Shown here piece after piece: positions 35,157 to 44,331 of a stretch of 64,000 nucleotides of DNA. Position 1 is the first letter of the stretch; each line of letters begins with the position of its first letter. The position numbers and the translations under genes were made by a program. The notes under the pieces were generated by a model. It worked only from the letters and a program-made list of their open reading frames with translations, ran no database searches and was not told where the DNA came from. Origin of the DNA: Calditrichia bacterium. GTDB lineage: Bacteria; Calditrichota; Calditrichia; RBG-13-44-9; J075. The stretch lies in assembly GCA_028284445.1 (NCBI GenBank), contig JANQRS010000006.1, forward strand, positions 186,001 to 250,000, written 5' to 3'.

Positions 35157-37628
35157 ATGGAATCATTGCAAAGACCTCTGGATGATGGGTGGACGTTTGC
35201 ATTCGCTAAGCACCTGGCGATTCAATCTCCCGATGATATAGATCAACTCAAGTTTTATCTGGCAGAGGTGCCCGGCACAAATCTGACAGACCTGCAAGCT
35301 GCCGGACTTGTATCCCCGGACACCGCTGCAGATTATGAAGCCTCATTTGCCCCCTACGCCCAGCGGGATTTCATTTATCAAGTAAGATTTTCAGCGTCCG
35401 ACTTTATCAACCGGCAACATATTGAACTACACTTTGATGGCATCGATACCGTCTGTGAATTATGGCTGAATGGACAACGCATTAACCAGACAGAGAACTG
35501 TTTTCGCCGGTATCATTCCGATGTCAAAGATTTGCTAAAGGAAGAAAACAACCACCTGGTCGGCATCTTCCGCTCACCGCTAAAAGAATCCCAAAAACGC
35601 CAGCAAGCCTACGGCAAGAAATTCCCAACACATCTTGATCTCGACTTCATGTTCCTGCGCAAGCCCGCCTATTCGTTTTTTTGGGACTGGGGCCCTTGCA
35701 TGGCAGTGAGCGGATTTTACCGCAGTGTCTATATCCGGGCTTTCGACGCCGCCACTATTCGCGAATTCAATTTCGATTATACGATCAGCGATCGATCCAT
35801 TGATGCCAAGCTTCAGTTGGAAACCACACCAGGCGTTGATTGTGAAGCAAAGCTGGAAATTGCCGGTCAGGAATTGATAGGAAACGTGAAGAATGGGCGC
35901 TGCGAAATCCCCTTCCGGATCCGGAACGCGATATTGTGGTATCCCAATGGTTACGGCGAAGCCCACCTCTACGAGGCAAAGATAAGCCTGCTGGACAAGA
36001 CAGTCCTCGATGAACGTTCACACAAGATTGGCTTTCGAAGCATTGAAATAGCTGAAGCGCCGCGAAAAGACCGGGACGGAACCCGTTTTCAGTTCGTGGT
36101 AAATGGACAGGAAATATTCACACGCGGCTACAACTGGATTCCGCTGGATAATTCGATCCCGCGCGGTTACGAGTCGGCCTATCGCGAACAACTGGCGTTG
36201 GCAAAAAACGGCAACGTGAACATGCTGCGCATTTGGGGCGGCGGGATATACGAGGATGATCAGTTTTATGAGCATTGCGATGAATTGGGCATCATGGTCT
36301 GGCAAGACGCAATGTTTGTTTGCACCCTTTATCCGGATGATGATGCAGATTTCCTGGAAGAGGTAAAGCAGGAATTAATCGATAATATTTTGCGGCTTCG
36401 TAAATATACTTCGCTTGCTCTTTGGTGTGGCGAAAACGAATGCCATGAAGCCTATTATGAATGGTGGGCGGATCGCCACGATGAGTTCCCGCGTTTTTTC
36501 GGTGAAAAGGTCTATCACGAAGTTTTTCCGAAACTCCTGGCCGAACTTGATCCCAAGCGCCCATACCGCCCTGGTTCGCCCTGGTGCAAGATGGACGCCG
36601 GCACACCCAACGACCTGTTTCATGGCGACAGTCACCCCTGGAACCTTTTCAAATACACACAGGATTTTTCCAGCTACGCCGATAACGTCCCGAGCTTCGT
36701 CAGCGAAACCGGCATCCAGTCAATGCCTGATTTGCGCACGGCATTATCGATGGGCACACCAGCAGACCATCACATGCAGTCGTATCTCTTCGAAAAACGC
36801 AATCACTTCGAAAGCCCCAGCAAGAATGAACGTCTGATCAAATTTAGCGGGGCATTATTCCGCATCTCAACGGAATTTGACAAGGCAATTATTCTGTCAA
36901 ACCTGGCGCAGGGAGAGTATCTACGCTTTGCGGCTGAACACTGGCGGGCAAATGCGCCTGAATGTGGTGGCATTCTCATCTGGCAGTTCAATGACTGCTG
37001 GCCGGCCATTTCCTGGTCCGCCCTCGATTACAACCACATCCCCAAAGCTTCCTATTACTACCTGCAGCGGGCATATGCCTCAAATCTGGTAGGATTTCAG
37101 CAGCAATACAGCATCGATTTGGAAGGAGAAGAGGACGGTATCGGACAGATATTTGTCTGTTCCGACCTACCCGGTGCGCGTAGTGGCAAAATTACGGTAA
37201 GAGAAGAAACAGTGACCGGCGAATTAATTTCCGAGAAGACCATACCGGTCAGCCTGGCAGGCCCGGGCAGCCAAATTGTGCAAAAATTCACCCTGACAGA
37301 TTATGCCAGCCAGCGTTTTACAGCGATCCTACACCTGAAATTAAAGTGGGAAGACGGCAGCGAAGCCAAGAATTCTTATACCTTTACGCGCCCCAAATAC
37401 ATGCAGCTTACTGCTCCTAACTTCGAGATTGGCCAAACAGGCGACAGCTCACTCCGAATCACAAGCGACCGATTTGCAAAGGGCATTTACTTATTCCACC
37501 CGGATAAGAAAATAGTCTTCAGAAATAACTATTTTGACCTGCCGGCCGGGCGCTCAGTAGATATCCAGGCCAATCATGCCTTTGATGCCAATGATTTGAA
37601 GGTGTATTCGTATCATCATGATGCTTGA
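35157..37628 (+). CDS. GH2 beta-mannosidase, cytoplasmic
   Basis: 823 residues without a signal peptide. The order is a GH2 sugar-binding domain (DFIYQVRF, IELHFDGIDTVCELWLNGQ), Ig-like domain and TIM barrel. The acid/base Glu is about residue 428 in WCGENE and the nucleophile Glu about 517 in FVSETG. FFWDWGPCMAVSG and NMLRIWGGGIYEDDQFYEHCDELGI are typical of beta-mannosidases rather than beta-galactosidases. It removes beta-linked mannose from imported oligosaccharides. It is co-directional with ROK (29-base gap). The stop codon lies inside the first unit of a heptamer repeat. Confidence 0.94.
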   Translation: MESLQRPLDDGWTFAFAKHLAIQSPDDIDQLKFYLAEVPGTNLTDLQAAGLVSPDTAADYEASFAPYAQRDFIYQVRFSASDFINRQHIELHFDGIDTVCELWLNGQRINQTENCFRRYHSDVKDLLKEENNHLVGIFRSPLKESQKRQQAYGKKFPTHLDLDFMFLRKPAYSFFWDWGPCMAVSGFYRSVYIRAFDAATIREFNFDYTISDRSIDAKLQLETTPGVDCEAKLEIAGQELIGNVKNGRCEIPFRIRNAILWYPNGYGEAHLYEAKISLLDKTVLDERSHKIGFRSIEIAEAPRKDRDGTRFQFVVNGQEIFTRGYNWIPLDNSIPRGYESAYREQLALAKNGNVNMLRIWGGGIYEDDQFYEHCDELGIMVWQDAMFVCTLYPDDDADFLEEVKQELIDNILRLRKYTSLALWCGENECHEAYYEWWADRHDEFPRFFGEKVYHEVFPKLLAELDPKRPYRPGSPWCKMDAGTPNDLFHGDSHPWNLFKYTQDFSSYADNVPSFVSETGIQSMPDLRTALSMGTPADHHMQSYLFEKRNHFESPSKNERLIKFSGALFRISTEFDKAIILSNLAQGEYLRFAAEHWRANAPECGGILIWQFNDCWPAISWSALDYNHIPKASYYYLQRAYASNLVGFQQQYSIDLEGEEDGIGQIFVCSDLPGARSGKITVREETVTGELISEKTIPVSLAGPGSQIVQKFTLTDYASQRFTAILHLKLKWEDGSEAKNSYTFTRPKYMQLTAPNFEIGQTGDSSLRITSDRFAKGIYLFHPDKKIVFRNNYFDLPAGRSVDIQANHAFDANDLKVYSYHHDA

Positions 37629-37662
37629 TGCTTGATGCTTGATGCTTGATGCTTGATGCTTG
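37621..37662. repeat. ATGCTTG heptamer tandem repeat (6 copies)
   Basis: Six perfect copies of ATGCTTG at 37621-37662. The first copy supplies the last codons and the TGA stop (37626-37628) of the beta-mannosidase. Slippage by whole units would not change the protein. Confidence 0.9.
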
Positions 37663-37699
37663 TAGGAAAAATTTACGGAATTTAAATGTCTTGAAGCAA

Positions 37700-37742
37700 A
37701 CATCCCCCTGCTTCCCCCTTCGAAGGGGACACAGGGGGATGT
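37700..37742. repeat. CATCCCCC palindromic repeat, copy 2
   Basis: ACATCCCCC, CTTCCCCC, TTCGAAGGGG, AGGGGGATGT: a nested palindrome centred on TTCGAA, between the convergent beta-mannosidase and PorV-like genes. It is related to 4140-4183 and could act as a bidirectional terminator or RNA-stabilising stem here. Confidence 0.75.
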
Positions 37743-37765
37743 CTGTTTATCAATATGTCGAAATA

Positions 37766-38758
37766 TCAGAAAGTAAATCTTACGGAGAAGCGCTGCACGT
37801 TATCGAAGAGGCCAAATGGCGTATAGGCGTAGTCGACGGTGATACCAGCGGCAGCCACACCCAGACCAAAAGTCACGTCGTTTTCATCCGCTTCCGTCAC
37901 ATAACCACCCCGCAGTGAAATCAAATCGCGGTAAATGTATTCCAGGGCAAAGCTGACCTGTTCGCTACGGGAGCGGGCATTGTTTGCCTGCACGGCAAAC
38001 ATAACCGACTGCTGCTCGCTGTCCCAAGCGGTCAAATCGAATAGATTCATCGATACACCGATATTGAATGTCAGCGGTAGCTGGAATCCCTGCCTGACAA
38101 AAGATACTTCCTGGGAAAAATTTCTCACGGCAAACCCAATCGCAAGGCTGCGAAATCCAGTCTGGTAATAGGTACCAAAATCGAAGGCCATCACGCCAAG
38201 ATCATTTTCTGCGGTGGTTTTGGTGCTATCCGAAGCCGGAATAACGCTACGGCCCAGATCCTGCATCACGTATTTTACCTGCCCACCAACCGAGAAGCGA
38301 TCATTCAGGCGTTTTGCGTAGCCCAAGCCAGTGGCAAATGCCCCGGCATCTAATTCACCAATATCGAGATATCCCTGCTCTACTGTATTGGTTGCCACAG
38401 TTCCAAGAATTTCGCCATAATCAACCACCTGCATACTCAAGCCAAAAACGCCATATTGACCGCCATTAGGGGCAATCGACAGGCTGACATTATTGTGGCG
38501 GATATCGGCGATCCACTCGTTGAGGCTGAAAGATGCATCGAAGGCTTTCTCAGAAGTCGCCATCGTCGCCGGATTAAAGAAGAGAGCGCTGGAGTGCATC
38601 TCAGTGGTTGCCATTGTGCTGGCAAGGGCTGCGCCGCGGGCATCGGACACCACACTCAGGAACTGGAAGCCGGTTTGGGCCAGCTTGTCCTGGGCAAACA
38701 TGCCACCGGCGCTAAGAAGCAGGAAGGTAAGTAGAAGTTGCCTGGTCATTGATTTCAT
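37766..38758 (-). CDS. PorV/PorQ-like outer-membrane protein, second copy
   Basis: 330 residues from ATG 38758 (GGAGATAG upstream). Signal peptide QLLLTFLLLSAGGMFAQ. The family opening is GFQFLSVVSDARGAALASTMATT..SSALFFNPATM, followed by barrel strands (GVFGLSMQVVDYGEILG, FATGLGYAKRLNDRFSVGGQVKYV) and a terminal FSVRFTF ending in Phe. It is only distantly similar to 29150-30214 but fills the same slot: third gene after a TonB receptor and a large tailed protein. Proposed role: cargo-specific secretion or assembly partner. Confidence 0.83.
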   Translation of the reverse strand: MKSMTRQLLLTFLLLSAGGMFAQDKLAQTGFQFLSVVSDARGAALASTMATTEMHSSALFFNPATMATSEKAFDASFSLNEWIADIRHNNVSLSIAPNGGQYGVFGLSMQVVDYGEILGTVATNTVEQGYLDIGELDAGAFATGLGYAKRLNDRFSVGGQVKYVMQDLGRSVIPASDSTKTTAENDLGVMAFDFGTYYQTGFRSLAIGFAVRNFSQEVSFVRQGFQLPLTFNIGVSMNLFDLTAWDSEQQSVMFAVQANNARSRSEQVSFALEYIYRDLISLRGGYVTEADENDVTFGLGVAAAGITVDYAYTPFGLFDNVQRFSVRFTF

Positions 38759-38807
38759 ATCTATCTCCATGGTTTCCAGCCGGCATTTTATCACCAGCCG
38801 GAGACAT

Positions 38808-40934
38808 TTATCGAATCACAATGAACTTGCGGGTAATCGAATCCCCGGCCCTGAATTGAACATTCCCATCCACATCGGTCAGATCACGCGGCACTTCGAA
38901 ATGGGCGATATAGACACCGCTGACAATCGTCTGATCACTTGAGGTGAGTGATTGCCAACGCTCAGTACCACTTCCATTGTCATGAATAATCGTATCAATC
39001 AGGTCGCCGCGTTCGGTATATATTTTGATAGTGCATTCTGGCGGCAATCCAAAAAAAGAAATCTGGTCACGCTGTGCCGGCTCGGTCCCAAATTGTAGAC
39101 TCCGCGATCGAATATCGTAAGGATTTGGCACCACACGCACAGCCGACAGAACCTCGGCAGCGGGCGTCAAAAGCTCGGCCGGCTTATTGGTCATTGTATA
39201 AAATTTGCTGCTTGCCAGCGGCTCCCCAGGCTTTACATCATTCGTTGACCCATCATCCACGCTTTGAACATAATAGTAAACATCCTTGGAGGGCTGTAAC
39301 GCCGAGCCCGGGACTGACCTATCCCTATATTCATGGACCAGATTCGAGAGATCACATTCAAATATCTTCTCATAAGTAGTATCCGGTCGACCAATCGCTC
39401 GATAAACTCGATACCCATTAAAGTTCGGCCAACTAGTGGCGTTGTCTGCCCAGGACAGAATAATCTGGTCACCGCCTGACTGTACTTCAAATATCCGCGG
39501 TGGGGGTGGCGCCTGGGGAATATTATAGTTGCTATTATAATTGTCGATGGCCAGACGAAATGTCTGCTTGATAGAATCTTCACCGGTCCAGAACCAGGCA
39601 TCCTTGAAGGCATTTGCGTCAGTCCCAATCGTGCCATCAGGCATTTCAAATTCTGTTTGCGTGCCTGCCAAACCACGAATCCACTGCGCGCCGACATCGA
39701 AATTTCTTGTCCGATTTATCCCCTTCACGCCCTCTGCCAGGACAATGTGAATGCTATCACCCGGTGCCAGCGTATACGGTCCAAATCCCTGACCCTGGGC
39801 ATAACCACCGAACTCACTGGCCGAAAAACGATCCGCAAATCCGTCACCAACCAGCTCAGCATGGCTTGGCTCCGAATGCCCGGCAGTCATTGCATTGTAT
39901 TTGCGGGTCATCAGGTTGGCGTCAAATTGGTTGTTGGCCTGTGGGCCGCGATCCGAACCGATATGAAAGGTAGTCGTTGGCTGATTCAGATCATCGGCGG
40001 TGTTTCCGGGAGCGGTATCGGCATGAATGGTTGCAACACCGGCAAATTGCGGCGCGGCCATATGCCCGTCGCCGTTGCGCCAGGGCGCTCCCAACGAAGC
40101 AAAGGGGCTGGCAGAATGTTTTCCGTACCAGGAATACTGAGCGCGCATTTCAAAATCGGATGCGCTGGGGTCCTGCCCTATCACCTGGTTCACGGTATTA
40201 TATCCCCAAGTGATACTGTTATTCGGCGCCCAGCCGCAGCCCACACAGCGAAATGCTTCCAAACCAAAACCATAGCGATACTGAAAGAAGAACATCACAT
40301 CGGTTAAGGTTCGCTCAACCACCGTGCCGTCTAAATCGACGATGCCGGTATTCTTGAAAACATAGTCATAGATAAAGTAGTCATCATGATTTTGCTGACT
40401 GAAGGCCATCATTTTACGGGTGACCGACACCCCCATCGAAGTATGCAGCTTGTTGACGATCATGCGATCCGGCACCAGGTTGGGATCGACCTCATCAACC
40501 ACGTCATTAAGGCGATTCTCGGTTGCGGCTTCGCCGTCGACGATGACCAGCGGTGCATTAAAGCGACCAATCATCTTGAATTCGTATGGCAGGAATTGAT
40601 CGGTCGGCGCTGAACGTGGCCCGACACCTATCACCTTATTGGTGTAGATATTGGTATTTAAGTGCTCCTCGTAATTTGTCGAGCCGATCCAAAGACCTTT
40701 GGCAACTTCCGTATCCTGATAGCGATATAGCGCTTCCCAGCGCAGCCCGTCCAGCTGCTCATTGGCGGAGCTGGTGCGGCCGATTTCGATCTCAGCTCCG
40801 AGATTCATATACCAGCTGTGCAAGTCGCCAACACGAAGCCAGCGGATTGTTCGCGCCTGGGCAAACAATCCATCTGTGGCAAAAAAGAGCGTCACCAGCA
40901 CAATGACATATTTTTGAAAACGAGATAATTGCAT
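38808..40934 (-). CDS. Secreted surface protein with FN3-like domain and RVVPNPY-type tail
   Basis: 708 residues with a signal peptide (YVIVLVTLFFATDGLFAQ). The N-terminal ~450 residues match no domain I recognise; they include a CVGCGW Cys pair and many aromatic strands. The FN3-like module (FEVQSGGDQIILSWADN, FNGYRVYRAIGRPD, VYYYVQSVDDG) and the tail (RVVPNPYDI, LPPECTIKIYTERGDLIDTI, GVYIAHFEVP to TRKFIVIR) resemble those of 25548-29120. GGAGAG precedes the ATG. It lies 16 bases after the TonB receptor and 49 bases before the PorV-like gene. Confidence 0.8.
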   Translation of the reverse strand: MQLSRFQKYVIVLVTLFFATDGLFAQARTIRWLRVGDLHSWYMNLGAEIEIGRTSSANEQLDGLRWEALYRYQDTEVAKGLWIGSTNYEEHLNTNIYTNKVIGVGPRSAPTDQFLPYEFKMIGRFNAPLVIVDGEAATENRLNDVVDEVDPNLVPDRMIVNKLHTSMGVSVTRKMMAFSQQNHDDYFIYDYVFKNTGIVDLDGTVVERTLTDVMFFFQYRYGFGLEAFRCVGCGWAPNNSITWGYNTVNQVIGQDPSASDFEMRAQYSWYGKHSASPFASLGAPWRNGDGHMAAPQFAGVATIHADTAPGNTADDLNQPTTTFHIGSDRGPQANNQFDANLMTRKYNAMTAGHSEPSHAELVGDGFADRFSASEFGGYAQGQGFGPYTLAPGDSIHIVLAEGVKGINRTRNFDVGAQWIRGLAGTQTEFEMPDGTIGTDANAFKDAWFWTGEDSIKQTFRLAIDNYNSNYNIPQAPPPPRIFEVQSGGDQIILSWADNATSWPNFNGYRVYRAIGRPDTTYEKIFECDLSNLVHEYRDRSVPGSALQPSKDVYYYVQSVDDGSTNDVKPGEPLASSKFYTMTNKPAELLTPAAEVLSAVRVVPNPYDIRSRSLQFGTEPAQRDQISFFGLPPECTIKIYTERGDLIDTIIHDNGSGTERWQSLTSSDQTIVSGVYIAHFEVPRDLTDVDGNVQFRAGDSITRKFIVIR

Positions 40935-40950
40935 TGCAAATCTCTCCGGC

Positions 40951-43900
40951 TTAGAAATTGAATGAGGTTTTTATTCCAAAATAGACGTCTCGCGGATTCA
41001 GGAAATTAAAGGACGTCTGATTGGGCATATCGATATATGCCTTATCATCCAGAACCCGCTGCAAGGTAGCATCATCAACCTGACGCCATTCTCCTTCATT
41101 GAACTGCATGTATTGACCGCTATCTGTTTCATAATAAAAAGGCAGTGTTTCCGGATCTGTGAGGCCTTCGATGCTGGCAATCTGAATAATAGGCTGATAG
41201 GCCACATCGAGATCGCGGTAAGAACCATAGCGATCGTCGCCAACGATGTTGTCGTAGGCTTCGCTCTCAGGCAGATGCAGGGAATTCCAATAATCTTCCA
41301 CATCCTGGTTGTCGTAGAAGCCGACAAGCGACAAGGCGCGCCGATTGAAGAGGTTGTTTGCATCTACCAGGAATGTGGTGGTCATATTGCCGAAGCTAAA
41401 ATCCTTGCTCAGGCGCAAGGACACATTCGAGAAGTCCGGCACCTGAACGTTTTGAGCAAGATCGGGAACCTGATTCGGATTTCGGGTTGCCCACCAGCCT
41501 TCTTGCCAGTCAGCCAGCATACTTACCATCCAACCGCCAAGCGGATTAAAGCCAACACCACCGGGACCAAAATCCTTCGGCGTAAGGAACGAGAGCACCA
41601 GATTGGCCCGGGGTTGGGGGATCGGGCGGTCCTGCGCAAAGTTGCCGGAGTTATTGTCAAAATCCGCTTGCTGAGAGGGGTCTTCAAAGATCTCATCGCG
41701 TCCAAAGCGGCCGGCAGTACTGACCTGATATGTATAAGTGCCAAAGCCGTTAAACCAGCGCCCCTGGCCCTTGCGCAATGTCAGCTCAAATCCGCGAATA
41801 TCTTCATAAGAATTGTTATTCAGCCCGGTATATTGCACCGCACCATTTGCACTGCGAAAGAGAGTGGTAGCAACCTGATCGGTAATATCGTGATAAAACC
41901 CGGCCACCTGCAGTAAAATCGCATCATCAAAGAGAGATTGATCGTATCCCAGTTCATATGAGATAGTTTTGGCAACTTCAAGAGCAGCATCTCCGAAAAA
42001 GCGCGCCTGATTGCCTGACCCCCGAGAGAGCTGAAACAGTTCTTCATAAGTCGGCAGTTGCTTGAAGTGCCCGTAGTTGAAAAACAATTTGGAATTCTCC
42101 GTTACCGGATGAGAAATACCTACCCGCGGACTAAAACTCAACTTAGAATTACTGGAACGTGTATCGAACTGAACAGATTCATCGAAGGCCGCGCTAAAGA
42201 AACTTTGGTTAAAGGGATCTACATCGGGCCACTCGGTATTGCTATTGCTGTAGTCAAGACGGAGTCCAACCTCGGCAATAATTCCGCTAAACTCCATTTT
42301 ATCACGCACGTATGCAGAAAAACGAAGTGGATTGTAAGTTTCGTCAACCCAGGCATTGCTTTCCGGGAAGGTGAGATTCACCACGCCGTAGCTTAGATCG
42401 AGATTGCTGCGAACAATTTCGAAGCCGAGCTTAAACTGATGGTGAAAGTTGAATTGATTGGTCAAATTAACGCGCGCGCGTAAGGTCGAAGTTTCCGTGG
42501 AATCACGAGCGGTGCTGGTATGTCCGCCAAAAAGAATACCGTCGCCAATTCCGGTTTCCGGCACCGGACTCCAGCCAAACGGGGCTTCATCTGCGGTTAC
42601 GCCCGGTGCGACCTGGGTTTGAGCTGCAGAACGCAATGCCACCGGGCCGGTTTCATATTGCCTGCTAAAGAAATCAATCGATGCATCATAAAAAGTTTTT
42701 GCATTGATGACGTGGGTAAAATTCAACGCCAAACCCCGATGATCGACACGTGCTTCGCTATAGTAGCTATTGGAAAATACACGACTGGAAGAAAACAGAG
42801 GGGTCAGAGAATTCTGTGCGGCAATTTGAGCGGGAGAACGCATATAGTCAACACTATTTACCAGCCCCAAACTGCCTGTGGCGTTCGTACCGGGAAGCCG
42901 TGCCTGATCGGTACCATTCACAGCTACATTGTAGCTGCGACCACCTAGCGTGGATAAAGACAGCTTCATATTGTCGGCGATATCGGAAGTCAGCTTCACG
43001 TTCCAGTCAAACTGCATGTAATCATCACGCGTCAGCGGTATCAGCAGCAGCTCGCGTTCCTGGCGGTAAGAAGCAAAGAAGCGCAAGTCACCCAATTGCT
43101 TGCCAATAAAGGGCACCGGCCCACCAAATCCGGCATCAATATTATAATCCGGCGCTTCAACTTCTTCTTTCCGATGCTGCCACAGGAAGAGCTGTTGTGC
43201 CTGCTCCGGCGTCAAATCATCTGCAGGATCTTCATTCGCCAGCAGCGCCTCGGACACGGCATTCCACCCGGAAAAGAGCGGATATTGGCTTTGCGTAAAC
43301 CTGTCCCAGGGACCGTTCTCAGTACCAACAAAAGCAACATCTGGATCAAGATAAGGCCGCAACCACATGGAATTTTGGTCAAAAGGAGATTCATCAAAAT
43401 ATTTCGGGCTGTAATTGCTGCGGCGGACTATCACACTTCCGGAATATGAATCCCGACCGCCGTCTTTGGTGACGACGTTGATTAAACCGGAGCGCACTTC
43501 GCCATATTCTGCGCTAAACCCGCCGCGGGTGAGGGATACTTCCTGAATAGAACTCAAGGCAACCCCGGACACCGGTTGATTGTTTCGGGCATCACGGAGG
43601 GTAAATCCATCAATCATAAAGAGGGCTTGATTGGCCTCTCCGCCGCGAATAACCAGGCCATCTTCTACACCGGCTTGCAGTTCCAGCACTTCACTTACGC
43701 TGGTTATCGGTAAGGCATCAACTTGCTCAGCGGTTACCGAAGCCACACTAGCGGCTACGTCTTTAACAACCAGCTTTCGCTCCGCAACCACCGTGACCTC
43801 ATCACCGGCTACAGCCTCGGACTCGAGCTCAAAATCGAGACGGGCCGTTTGATCCACAACTACCACAACATCGTTAATGGTCAGCCGAGCATATCCCAAC

Positions 43901-44148
43901 ATTTCGACTTTAAGGGTGTAACTGCCGGGTGGCACATTGAGGATGATGTAAGTACCATCTTCATCAGTTGACGCACCGTACGGCGCGCCATCGATGTAGA
44001 CATTTGCCCCAGGTAGCGGTTCACCGCTGGACTTTTCAATGATCTGTCCCGCTATCTTACCAGTAACGCCTGCGTATACAGACCCGCAAGTCAGTAATGC
44101 GATAACAGCGACCCCGAGGAGATTTTTGCTCCAGGCACGCATGCTCAT
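40951..44148 (-). CDS. TonB-dependent receptor with carboxypeptidase-like N-domain, second copy
   Basis: 1065 residues from ATG 44148, which has a perfect AGGAGG site. Signal peptide LLGVAVIALLTCGSVYA; carboxypeptidase-like domain (KIAGQIIEKSSGEPLPGANVYI, STDEDGTYIILNVPPGSY); plug (ITSVSEVLELQAGVEDGLVIRGGE, EYGEVRSGLINVVTKDGG); long barrel ending VYFGIKTSFNF. It is larger than the first receptor (931 residues) and has longer loops. It is followed by a tailed surface protein and a PorV-like protein; no SusD or glycosidase is adjacent, so the ligand is open. Confidence 0.93.
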   Translation of the reverse strand: MSMRAWSKNLLGVAVIALLTCGSVYAGVTGKIAGQIIEKSSGEPLPGANVYIDGAPYGASTDEDGTYIILNVPPGSYTLKVEMLGYARLTINDVVVVVDQTARLDFELESEAVAGDEVTVVAERKLVVKDVAASVASVTAEQVDALPITSVSEVLELQAGVEDGLVIRGGEANQALFMIDGFTLRDARNNQPVSGVALSSIQEVSLTRGGFSAEYGEVRSGLINVVTKDGGRDSYSGSVIVRRSNYSPKYFDESPFDQNSMWLRPYLDPDVAFVGTENGPWDRFTQSQYPLFSGWNAVSEALLANEDPADDLTPEQAQQLFLWQHRKEEVEAPDYNIDAGFGGPVPFIGKQLGDLRFFASYRQERELLLIPLTRDDYMQFDWNVKLTSDIADNMKLSLSTLGGRSYNVAVNGTDQARLPGTNATGSLGLVNSVDYMRSPAQIAAQNSLTPLFSSSRVFSNSYYSEARVDHRGLALNFTHVINAKTFYDASIDFFSRQYETGPVALRSAAQTQVAPGVTADEAPFGWSPVPETGIGDGILFGGHTSTARDSTETSTLRARVNLTNQFNFHHQFKLGFEIVRSNLDLSYGVVNLTFPESNAWVDETYNPLRFSAYVRDKMEFSGIIAEVGLRLDYSNSNTEWPDVDPFNQSFFSAAFDESVQFDTRSSNSKLSFSPRVGISHPVTENSKLFFNYGHFKQLPTYEELFQLSRGSGNQARFFGDAALEVAKTISYELGYDQSLFDDAILLQVAGFYHDITDQVATTLFRSANGAVQYTGLNNNSYEDIRGFELTLRKGQGRWFNGFGTYTYQVSTAGRFGRDEIFEDPSQQADFDNNSGNFAQDRPIPQPRANLVLSFLTPKDFGPGGVGFNPLGGWMVSMLADWQEGWWATRNPNQVPDLAQNVQVPDFSNVSLRLSKDFSFGNMTTTFLVDANNLFNRRALSLVGFYDNQDVEDYWNSLHLPESEAYDNIVGDDRYGSYRDLDVAYQPIIQIASIEGLTDPETLPFYYETDSGQYMQFNEGEWRQVDDATLQRVLDDKAYIDMPNQTSFNFLNPRDVYFGIKTSFNF

Positions 44149-44270
44149 AAAGATCCTCCTGAAAACCGTTATAATTGGATCTCTGAAACTCAAAGTAGTT
44201 AATTCGACTTCCGAACAAACGTCTTAAACTACAAAAAATTAAACTTTATTGCAACAGATAGGCGCATAAA

Positions 44271-44300
44271 AAAAACGCGGAGCAGATGCTCCGCGTTTTT
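44271..44300 (-). terminator. Intrinsic terminator of the metalloprotease gene
   Basis: AAAAACGCGGAGCA (44271-44284) pairs perfectly with TGCTCCGCGTTTTT (44287-44300). On the minus strand the stem is followed by TTTTTT. It lies about 30 bases past the protease stop and separates that gene from the second receptor operon; the A/T flanks could make it bidirectional. Confidence 0.9.
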
Positions 44301-44331
44301 GGGACATTACCTGATATGGGTCAGGTTAATA

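Noticed and set aside
41113..41916. 267-codon plus-strand ORF opposite the second TonB receptor
   Set aside because: Antisense shadow of a well-supported receptor barrel.
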